A stretch of 16,835 bases of DNA from an uncultured Gloeocapsa sp. (GTDB lineage: Bacteria > Cyanobacteriota > Cyanobacteriia > Cyanobacteriales > Gloeocapsaceae). Numbering within the stretch: the stretch's first letter is position 1; every line of letters starts with the position of its first letter. Shown in pieces: positions 1 to 6,154 of this stretch. Under the pieces are notes generated by a model. That model saw only the letters and a list, made by a program, of their open reading frames with translations, had not been told where the DNA came from and searched no databases. A program made the position numbers and the translations under genes. The stretch spans positions 1 through 16,835 of the forward strand of contig CALGKL010000334.1 in NCBI GenBank assembly GCA_937930495.1. Reading direction: 5' to 3'.

Positions 1-569
1 GTAAAAATACCCTCAAGCAAAGATTGAATCCCATAGCCAATTAAACTAAATAATATCGCCTTTTTTTCTAGATCTACATCAATATCAGCAGGAATAAAGC
101 TAATCATAACTATTGTAAAAAGACTAGCAGAAATTGCTAGAGCCAAAGCACCAGTAATAAAAGCTCTTACTGATAAAGGTAAAATCTTTAAACCAGAAAA
201 TAAATAATAAGCAATTAAAGCAGGAATACCCATAATTACTGCATTAATTCCTAAACTAGTCATCCCTCCATGTCCAAAGATTACAGCTTGAAAAAAAAGT
301 CCGACTAGAATAGCTAAAAAAGCATAATAACCTAGGATAATTCCCATTAAACCATTCATCACAAAATGAATACTAGTAGGAGGAACAGGTAAATAAATAC
401 TCGAAGCTACAAAAAAAGCAGCGGTTAATAATGAAGCTTTGGGAATTTCCTGTTCAACAGGGATAGCAGCGCGACGAATTTGCCTTAAACAATACCAAGT
501 TGTCAATCCTGTAATTCCGTAACCAGTCAGATAAACACTAGGAGGTAAAAAACCATCAGGAATGTGCAT
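1..569 (-). CDS. cbiM: Energy-coupling-factor nickel/cobalt transporter S component CbiM/NikM (C-terminus cut by window edge)
   Basis: This is the substrate-binding membrane subunit of an ECF-type ABC importer for Ni2+ or Co2+. The 189 readable residues begin MHIPDGFLPP, the hallmark N-terminus of the family, in which the amino group of Met1 and the side chain of His2 bind the metal. His68, in PTSIHFVMNG, fits the third ligand known from NikM structures, and GHGGMTSLGINA (about 99-110) is another family signature. Several hydrophobic helices follow. The start is 2 bp after the stop of the NikL-like gene, so the two are surely co-transcribed. The energising subunits (CbiQ/CbiO type) probably lie beyond the left edge. 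Family members move either metal. The NikL-like partner favours nickel, but this is inference. The reading frame is intact to base 1 and the protein is truncated only by the window. Confidence 0.93.
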   Translation of the reverse strand, partial: MHIPDGFLPPSVYLTGYGITGLTTWYCLRQIRRAAIPVEQEIPKASLLTAAFFVASSIYLPVPPTSIHFVMNGLMGIILGYYAFLAILVGLFFQAVIFGHGGMTSLGINAVIMGIPALIAYYLFSGLKILPLSVRAFITGALALAISASLFTIVMISFIPADIDVDLEKKAILFSLIGYGIQSLLEGIF

Positions 570-571
570 AA

Positions 572-1045
572 TTAGCTTTTCCTTGGTTGACGCGAAAAAA
601 AGAGCGCAGTCCCCACAAAACCCCAAACAGCACTAACACTCATTAACATTTTTTGCCCAAGAGTATAATCTGAGTCTGCAGAAGTAGCAGGGGTAATTGC
701 CGTTTCCGAGGTAGAGGACTCAGCAGCTACAGGAATACTAATTATAGAACCGTGACCAGACTGACGTACCTGCACATCCCAATTCCCTGGTTGATCGACA
801 TCTGGAACAAAGCTGAAACTACCTTGGGAATCGGTTTCTCCCTTTAACCAAGGGGTAGCAGGATCATTAGGAGCATAGATAACTACTTGAGCATTGGCCA
901 TAGGATTTCCCTGGTCATAGGTAGCAACAATCTGAATCCCGCGGGTTTCCGAGTAGGTAATCCGAGCACCATGAGCCAAGGTTTCTTCCGGTTGACATAG
1001 GATCCCCAGAAATAATAACGGTGATAACCACTTAATTTTTTGCAT
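572..1045 (-). CDS. NikL-like exported, membrane-anchored accessory protein of the nickel/cobalt transporter
   Basis: The 157-residue protein has a signal peptide (residues 1-24, cut predicted after ETLA so the mature chain begins HGARI). A beta-sandwich domain of the carboxypeptidase-regulatory/DUF4198 kind spans about 28-107, with motifs GNPMANAQVVIYAP, TDSQGSFSFVPD and RQSGHGS. A Ser/Thr/Ala-rich linker (108-127) leads to one C-terminal transmembrane helix (about 133-151) and a basic tail. This layout matches NikL/CbiL-type extra components of Ni/Co ECF transporters, which face the periplasm and assist the S component. The gene lies 2 bp before cbiM/nikM. I chose the ATG at 1045 because it gives a clean signal peptide. 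An in-frame ATG at 1090 would add 15 polar residues and falls inside a direct repeat in the control region. Neither start has a strong Shine-Dalgarno site. Exact function is inferred from family and neighbour. Confidence 0.8.
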   Translation of the reverse strand: MQKIKWLSPLLFLGILCQPEETLAHGARITYSETRGIQIVATYDQGNPMANAQVVIYAPNDPATPWLKGETDSQGSFSFVPDVDQPGNWDVQVRQSGHGSIISIPVAAESSTSETAITPATSADSDYTLGQKMLMSVSAVWGFVGTALFFSRQPRKS

Positions 1046-1087
1046 ATCAACTTTTAGAGATCTTTTTAGTCTATTATTTACTATTAT

Positions 1088-1105
1088 CATTGGTTGGCAT
1101 TGGTT
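1088..1105 (-). repeat. Tandem direct repeat with 10-bp period upstream of the Ni/Co uptake genes
   Basis: Read on the minus strand, AACCAATGCCAACCAATG contains AACCAATG twice at a spacing of exactly 10 bp, one helical turn. It sits in the leader of the NikL-like gene, 43-60 bases before the chosen start. Two half-sites one turn apart suit a dimeric activator such as a response regulator, but no regulator is identified. Confidence 0.45.
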
Positions 1106-1111
1106 ACTTCA

Positions 1112-1130
1112 ATACCCCTAGAGGGGATAT
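1112..1130. promoter_or_regulatory. C/G-tract palindrome resembling a CsoR/RcnR/InrS-type metalloregulator operator
   Basis: ATACCCCTAGAGGGGATAT has perfect inner arms CCCCT/AGGGG around AG and AT-rich flanks that match again if one base is bulged. CsoR-family (DUF156) repressors, which include the cyanobacterial nickel sensor InrS, bind G/C tracts of this kind flanked by AT-rich inverted repeats. It lies 67-85 bases before the start of the NikL-like gene, so a role in nickel control is reasonable. The operator assignment is inference from shape and place. Confidence 0.45.
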
Positions 1131-1189
1131 TTTGAGAAGAGTTCAGCGGGAGGAATTAGCCTAAGCGCCTGTAAATACAAGAAAGTGAA

Positions 1190-1219
1190 ATTATAACTAA
1201 ATAAATTTAAAATGTGCAA
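1190..1219 (-). promoter_or_regulatory. Sigma-70-type promoter for the Ni/Co uptake operon
   Basis: On the minus strand TTGCAC (1214-1219) and a consensus TATAAT (1190-1195) are separated by 18 bp. Transcription would start near 1183, giving a leader of roughly 140 nt that contains the palindrome at 1112-1130 and the direct repeat at 1088-1105. Confidence 0.5.
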
Positions 1220-1272
1220 CAATATCTGTAAAAAGTTGCCCTGTTTAAGGATTAAAATAAGACATAAATATT

Positions 1273-3480
1273 ATGACACCACCTTTAGTCAAACGCTTTC
1301 TCATAGCCCTAAACGAGCATAAACTTCTAAATTTACTATTATTTACCTTGATTATCGGCGCTTCTGTGGTTTTAGCCCTAAGACCTAAACCCGAACAGCC
1401 TCAAGTAACTTATAAAGCAATAGGTACATTATCTTTCCGTAATCCTCCACCTATTTTTACCACAACCGGAGAACAAGTACAAATTCAAGGCAGAAGTTTA
1501 ATCTCTCAAGAATTATTACTATCTCCCCAAGTCTTAGAAGCGGTTAGAGATGCTCTGGCTATAGACAATAATCAGCTCGCCGCCATAGTCAGACAATTAA
1601 AAATCACCCTTCCACCCCCAGGAAATTTACCCCCAGGAATACCTCAACCAGAACAATTAATTTCTTTAGAATATAATGGCACTGTGGATTCTGTGCAGTC
1701 TCGTTTTATCTTGCGAGTCTTCATGGAAGAGATGGTTAACTATAGTCGCTGGTTAAACAGTTATCAACTTAGAGAAAGAATTAACGCTCTCAACGAAAGA
1801 CTTGAAGTGGTAAAAAAAGACTTGACAGAGGCGGAAGAATCATTTTACCGTTACATCAGTACCGATGGTTCAGCTTTATTGGCTTTAGAAGACGGTAGCC
1901 TGTTTAATGGGATTACTAACGCTCAAACCCAACAGAGAGAGGTTAAATTACTGCTCGAACAAATTAATGCGCAAATAGATAGTATCGTCAAACAATTAGG
2001 CTTAACACCAGAACAAGCTTATACCTCATCAGTTCTTAGCGCTGACCCCATTATCGCTACCTTAAGATCCCAAATTCTCGAAATTGAAGCCAGTATCGAA
2101 CAATCACAAAACGAACTGCGTCCGGAACATCCCACCATGGTTGACTTATTCAACCAAAAGCAAGCTGCAGAGAAACTGTTGCAACAGCGCGCTCAAGAAT
2201 TAATCGGTGATGATGGAGTCTTAACAGAATTACCCGAAAACATCCGCAAAGAAAGTAATCTAGATTTAGCCAGACAAGAATTAGCCAATCAATTAGTAGC
2301 CTTAAAAACCCAAAAAGAAGGTTTAACCAGTCAATTACAAGCTTTAGAAGAATTAGAACAACAATTACGTCAAGAATACGAAGCTTCCCCCGATAAACAA
2401 TTACAACAAGCGAGATTGGTTCAAACCGTCGAAAGTCAACGTATCCTTTATCAAACCATCTTAGCAGCTCTGACTGATGCTAAAGCTGCTGAGGCGGAAA
2501 CCGTAAGTAGTTTGGTTATCGCACAAGAGCCATACGTACCGAGAGCAATTCCCGCTTTGGAATTACCTACTAACCCTCTGTTGATTTTAGGTGGAGGTTT
2601 TCTCCTAGGTGGTTTAGCCGTGAGTGGTTTAACCTTCCTCTTAGCTACCCTAGACGATCGCCTGCACACGGCCCAAGAATTACGGGAAACCCTAAGCAGT
2701 GCAGGGTTACCAGTTTTGGGACAAATACCTACTATTAGTCCCAATCTCGCCACAGAAGCATCTCACTCAGTCCTCAAAAACCCGGATTCACCCTATCTAG
2801 CTTTTTATGAACGGGTACGCAGTAATATTCGTCGTTTTGGCACAGAATCCTATAAGTTAATTCTGGTAACCAGTATTAATCCTTTAGAAGGAAAAAGCGT
2901 TACTGCTTATAATTTGGCCATCGCTTCAGCTCAAGCAGGAAAACGTACCTTACTCGTAGAAGCTAACTTACGCTCATCTTCCCTAGCTGGTGTTTTTGAT
3001 TTAACCGTTCCGGCTGAGGCTAAAACTGAACCATTGCGTTATTATACCTCCCGTGGGGATTGTATCAATCTGGTTCCAGGGCAAGAAAATCTCTATCTCC
3101 TCCCGAGCACCGGACCACAAAAACAAGCAGTAAGCATTATTGAATCTAACGAATTGCAAAGACTCCTCCGCGATGCACGGGGACGTTTTGATTTAGTGAT
3201 CATTGATACCCCCTCTTTGGCTAGTTGTAACGACGCTCTTTTATTAGAGCCTCTGATTGACGCGGTTGTTTTAGTCACTCGTCCGGGAATCACTCAAAAA
3301 AGTCTGTTAAACGAGACCATCGAGCAGTTTTCTGAAGGAGAATTACCCCTTTTAGGAGCTGTGATTAACTCTGTTGATGACTTAAACCCCTTAACAGAAC
3401 TTCCCACCGATGAATCTAACCCCTATGCTGCGCCTAAAACCGTTGTGGTTTCTACAACCGGAGAAAATAACGAAAATTAG
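1273..3480 (+). CDS. Wzc/GumC-like polysaccharide chain-length and BY-kinase family protein with degenerate ATP site
   Basis: The 735-residue protein has the layout of polysaccharide co-polymerases fused to a bacterial tyrosine kinase. It has a first membrane helix (about 18-36), a periplasmic Wzz-like region with a proline-rich loop (114-126), long coiled coils (about 165-200, 215-310, 330-372), and the usual Pro-containing segment before a second helix (434-459). A cytoplasmic P-loop domain (about 510-700) follows. Such proteins control export and length of exopolysaccharide or capsule at the inner membrane. The kinase motifs are altered. Walker A reads SINPLEGKSV (534-543), with Leu where PGEGKS has Gly. 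Walker A' reads LLVEANLR (560-567), with E563 and N565 replacing both aspartates of DxD. Walker B LVIIDTP (641-647) is intact. The tail after residue 700 holds a single tyrosine (Y718) instead of the usual tyrosine cluster. It may therefore be a pseudokinase. No Shine-Dalgarno site is evident. Confidence 0.87.
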   Translation: MTPPLVKRFLIALNEHKLLNLLLFTLIIGASVVLALRPKPEQPQVTYKAIGTLSFRNPPPIFTTTGEQVQIQGRSLISQELLLSPQVLEAVRDALAIDNNQLAAIVRQLKITLPPPGNLPPGIPQPEQLISLEYNGTVDSVQSRFILRVFMEEMVNYSRWLNSYQLRERINALNERLEVVKKDLTEAEESFYRYISTDGSALLALEDGSLFNGITNAQTQQREVKLLLEQINAQIDSIVKQLGLTPEQAYTSSVLSADPIIATLRSQILEIEASIEQSQNELRPEHPTMVDLFNQKQAAEKLLQQRAQELIGDDGVLTELPENIRKESNLDLARQELANQLVALKTQKEGLTSQLQALEELEQQLRQEYEASPDKQLQQARLVQTVESQRILYQTILAALTDAKAAEAETVSSLVIAQEPYVPRAIPALELPTNPLLILGGGFLLGGLAVSGLTFLLATLDDRLHTAQELRETLSSAGLPVLGQIPTISPNLATEASHSVLKNPDSPYLAFYERVRSNIRRFGTESYKLILVTSINPLEGKSVTAYNLAIASAQAGKRTLLVEANLRSSSLAGVFDLTVPAEAKTEPLRYYTSRGDCINLVPGQENLYLLPSTGPQKQAVSIIESNELQRLLRDARGRFDLVIIDTPSLASCNDALLLEPLIDAVVLVTRPGITQKSLLNETIEQFSEGELPLLGAVINSVDDLNPLTELPTDESNPYAAPKTVVVSTTGENNEN
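1614..1639 (+). repeat. Short in-frame duplication in the proline-rich loop of the Wzc-like gene
   Basis: The 11-mer ACCCCCAGGAA occurs at 1614-1624 and again at 1629-1639. The 15-bp period equals five codons and encodes PPPGN then LPPGI. It looks like a small tandem duplication inside the periplasmic loop. Confidence 0.6.
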
Positions 3481-3529
3481 CCTGAAATTTTTTGAGTTTT
3501 TGTCCCTAATAACGCGAAATACAATACAA

Positions 3530-3535
3530 TATACT
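3530..3535 (+). promoter_or_regulatory. Possible -10 element for the ribbon-helix-helix gene
   Basis: TATACT lies 38 bases before the ATG at 3574 in an AT-rich gap of 93 bases after the Wzc-like gene. No convincing -35 hexamer is found at the usual distance, so the gene may instead be read through from the upstream gene. Confidence 0.3.
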
Positions 3536-3573
3536 AAGTACTGTTAAGTAACAATTTGTTTGAGGAAAAATTA

Positions 3574-3918
3574 ATGCGGACCATGAATCGTACATCAACC
3601 ACCGAAATGGAAGTTACCAGCATCCGTCTCGAAAGACAACTCAAAGAAAAACTCAAAAAACTCTCTGGTAATCAAGGTTATCAAGCTTTAATCCGTGACA
3701 TCCTCTGGAACTATGTGCAACAAAAATCAGGAGATTATCGCCCTAAATTTTCTAAGGCTGATATCCGTGCCCTGATCGAAGCAAAAGCCGCTAAAGATGA
3801 AAGTTGTGTTTTCACAGGTAAACTAATCCCTGAAGAATCAGAGATGTATCTAGGCTTAACTACTTACGGTGATTTAGTCCCAGTCAGCAAAGATGCTTTG
3901 AAAAATCTGCCCGAATAG
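3574..3918 (+). CDS. Small ribbon-helix-helix (CopG/Arc-like) protein
   Basis: The protein has 114 residues. Residues about 12-50 (EVTSIRLERQLKEKLKKLSG, then YQALIRDILWNYVQQ) look like a ribbon-helix-helix fold: a short beta strand with alternating hydrophobics, then two amphipathic helices. That fold binds DNA as a dimer in small repressors and antitoxins. The C-terminal half (about 60-114) is not a domain I recognise. No toxin-like partner is adjacent: the upstream gene is the Wzc-like protein and the downstream gene is convergent. I chose the ATG at 3574 because GAGGA (3562-3566) stands 7 bases before it. A TTG at 3556 would extend the frame over that ribosome site. The gene stops 3 bp before the stop of the convergent transglycosylase gene. 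A role in controlling the upstream polysaccharide gene is possible but unproven. Confidence 0.72.
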   Translation: MRTMNRTSTTEMEVTSIRLERQLKEKLKKLSGNQGYQALIRDILWNYVQQKSGDYRPKFSKADIRALIEAKAAKDESCVFTGKLIPEESEMYLGLTTYGDLVPVSKDALKNLPE

Positions 3919-3921
3919 TTT

Positions 3922-6150
3922 TCAGTCTTGGGCTTTTAAGTTGCTCTCTCTCAGCAAGTTAATCCCGTTGTACTGTGAGACTAATTCAGAGACTTGAGGA
4001 TTGTAAATGCGCAAATAATTCCAGTAATTACCAAAAACAGATTTTACATATCCTTGAGTCTCAGGGAAGGGGATGTTATTGACAAAAACATCAAAATCCT
4101 TCCAAGAGTATTTCTTTTTCCAGTTGTTAACATTCCCAGGACCGGCGTTATAACTCGCTACCGCAAACAGGGAATTGTTCTGATATTGCTCATGGGTGTG
4201 GTCAAAATACCAAGTACCTAAGATGACGTTATCCTCTGGATCAACTAAAGAATAATCTGGGTGAATATCACTAAGCTCAACAATCCACCGAGCTGTACTC
4301 GGCATCATTTGCATTAATCCTGTAGCACCAACGGGAGAACGAGCCTCAACCTCAAAGGTTGACTCTTGACGAATTAGGGAAATAACTAGCAACGGGTTAA
4401 GGTCTCTTTTTTCTGACCAAGTCAAAATAGTTTGATAATAAGGGAAAGGAAAAAGAGCCTGCCAATAACCAGCAGTTTGCCGTAATTCTTGCCATTGGGC
4501 TTGTTCTCTTGGCTCTTCCCGCATTTTTAAATTCCAAATTAAGTTAATAGCTTCACGGTATCGTTGTTTCTCTAATAAGAGTAATCCCTGGGTAAATTGT
4601 TCCGCAACGCTTAAATCTTGGCGATCGCCAAGATCTGAGTTGAATAGATAATCAGCGTCTAAATCTTGACCCAATAAAAATAATTCCTGAAAAGTTGGTG
4701 ACCCCGCCGGAGGTGTCGTCCTTGTTTTTGGTTTGACCACTTCAGGACTGTGAGAGCGTACATCGGTAAAATCCCCCACATCCCAACCGAGAAAAACGGC
4801 TGCGCGCCAAGCATAATAAGATTGCCAATGATGGGTTAGAATGTATTCAAAGGCTTTTTTGGCCTGTTCTTGTTGCCCTAGCTCTAAAGACCATTTACCT
4901 AACCAAAAAACCGCTTCTGGAACTACATCACTACTAGAACTAGTCTCTAGGATTGGTTTGATCATTTCTATAGCTTGGCTTTTATTCCCCGCTTTAGCCT
5001 GTTTTTGAGCCTGTTCCCAACGATAAGTTATCGCTGCTTCTGAATCTGGATAATCGGTTAATAACTTCTCTCTTGCCTCCACTGCTGACCCGGGAGATTG
5101 GAAGAAATCTAAAATAATCGATTTACGATAATAAGCCATAGCCGCTTGTGCGGGAAATTTTTTAATTAATAAATCTAGATAAAATAAAGAAGCCTTCCCA
5201 CCCGATAAAGTCGCTAAATGTTCTAAAGCTAGAGCCGTTTCTTGAGCATCGGGAAACTCGGTAACTAGTTTTTTATACCAACTAATCGCCTGATTTGTAT
5301 TGCCGTTAATTTCCAACCCCCTAGCAGTACGATAAATACTCCGAGGATCCCCATTTACATAGCGATAAGCATCTGAAGCTTTCCGATATTCCCCACTGCG
5401 CCAATAACCCGCACCGATACTTTGCCAATTTTTTACCGTCAGAGCACCGCTGTGTTCTAAAATCAATCGGTCTCTAATCTTATTAGTGCTATAACTATGG
5501 TCATAGGTAGCTAACAGTAACATTGACTCTAAATCTTCGGGGTTTTCCGCTAACCGTTTACGTACTATCTCATGAGTCAAAGGATGTTGCGGAAACCGCG
5601 CGATCATCTGGTTAAGATATTGAGGATCATAATTACTTAAAGAAAACATAGCTTGAGCCGTGGCTGGAGCATCGGGGTAATTCTTGATTAACTCCAGCCA
5701 GGTCTGTTGAGCTTTTTCCCGATTATTAGTTAACTCGTAGGCTCTCCCTCTTTTGAGTAAAATATAGGGAGCTAAAACAGGGTAAGTTTTTTCTAGACGT
5801 CTCAATAAAACTAAAGCTTCACCGCCTTCATATTCAGCGATTAAATCAGTAGCTAATAAATAACGAGCTCGATTACGTTCTAGACTAGGTTTACCCTCGG
5901 CAATGCTCCTTAATTCTTCTCTTCTAGCTTCTGGTGTTTCTAAGACTAACTCTAGTACCCGGGAAGATTGATTATCCACCACTTCTTGGGGTACTCCCTG
6001 TAGAGAAAAACGGTAGTCCTCAACTAGAGCAATTATTTCTGTGCCTAATCTTTTGGCTTGGGGTTGAAACCAAAAATAACCCCCTATACCTCCTAGTAAC
6101 AATGTTGTTGCCAAGAAGAGAGAGCCTTGTTTAATAGTTAATTTTTTCAC
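3922..6150 (-). CDS. slt: Slt70-like soluble lytic murein transglycosylase, membrane-anchored, with TPR-like repeats
   Basis: It cleaves the MurNAc-GlcNAc bond of peptidoglycan, leaving 1,6-anhydroMurNAc ends, and acts in the periplasm. The 742-residue protein has a signal/anchor helix (about 9-28) and a long alpha-helical superhelix of TPR-like repeats (about 60-540; for example 277-300 and 355-395). A C-terminal goose-type lysozyme-like domain (about 570-715) follows. The catalytic glutamate is E596 in SLIRQES. Other family motifs are GATGLMQMMPSTA (608-620), ASYNAGPGNV (665-674) and PETQGYVKSV (696-705). It is somewhat longer than Escherichia coli Slt70, as usual in cyanobacteria. The start is 4 bp after the stop of the DUF39 gene, so it is the last gene of a four-gene operon. 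Its stop is 3 bp from the stop of the convergent ribbon-helix-helix gene, with no visible terminator hairpin. Confidence 0.93.
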   Translation of the reverse strand: MKKLTIKQGSLFLATTLLLGGIGGYFWFQPQAKRLGTEIIALVEDYRFSLQGVPQEVVDNQSSRVLELVLETPEARREELRSIAEGKPSLERNRARYLLATDLIAEYEGGEALVLLRRLEKTYPVLAPYILLKRGRAYELTNNREKAQQTWLELIKNYPDAPATAQAMFSLSNYDPQYLNQMIARFPQHPLTHEIVRKRLAENPEDLESMLLLATYDHSYSTNKIRDRLILEHSGALTVKNWQSIGAGYWRSGEYRKASDAYRYVNGDPRSIYRTARGLEINGNTNQAISWYKKLVTEFPDAQETALALEHLATLSGGKASLFYLDLLIKKFPAQAAMAYYRKSIILDFFQSPGSAVEAREKLLTDYPDSEAAITYRWEQAQKQAKAGNKSQAIEMIKPILETSSSSDVVPEAVFWLGKWSLELGQQEQAKKAFEYILTHHWQSYYAWRAAVFLGWDVGDFTDVRSHSPEVVKPKTRTTPPAGSPTFQELFLLGQDLDADYLFNSDLGDRQDLSVAEQFTQGLLLLEKQRYREAINLIWNLKMREEPREQAQWQELRQTAGYWQALFPFPYYQTILTWSEKRDLNPLLVISLIRQESTFEVEARSPVGATGLMQMMPSTARWIVELSDIHPDYSLVDPEDNVILGTWYFDHTHEQYQNNSLFAVASYNAGPGNVNNWKKKYSWKDFDVFVNNIPFPETQGYVKSVFGNYWNYLRIYNPQVSELVSQYNGINLLRESNLKAQD
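4615..4634. repeat. HIP1 octamer inside a perfect 20-bp palindrome
   Basis: ATCTTGGCGATCGCCAAGAT is a perfect palindrome built around GCGATCGC, inside the transglycosylase coding region. Further exact HIP1 octamers lie at 6821-6828, 7501-7508, 9016-9023, 9406-9413, 11985-11992, 12197-12204, 12500-12507 and 16710-16717. HIP1 is the highly over-represented octamer of many cyanobacterial genomes. Confidence 0.9.
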
Positions 6151-6154
6151 GACT

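Noticed and set aside
1046..1090. Upstream ATG at 1090 as start of the NikL-like protein
   Set aside because: It would put 15 polar residues before a clean signal peptide and overlaps the tandem repeat. Kept only as an alternative.
2451..2753. Open frame of 100 codons on the minus strand inside the Wzc-like gene
   Set aside because: Basic, low-complexity translation wholly antisense to a well-supported gene, with no recognisable motif.
3556..3573. TTG at 3556 as start of the ribbon-helix-helix protein
   Set aside because: The GAGGA ribosome site lies inside this extension, 7 bases before the ATG at 3574.
3574..3918. Toxin-antitoxin module
   Set aside because: The ribbon-helix-helix fold fits an antitoxin, but no toxin-like frame is next to it on the same strand.
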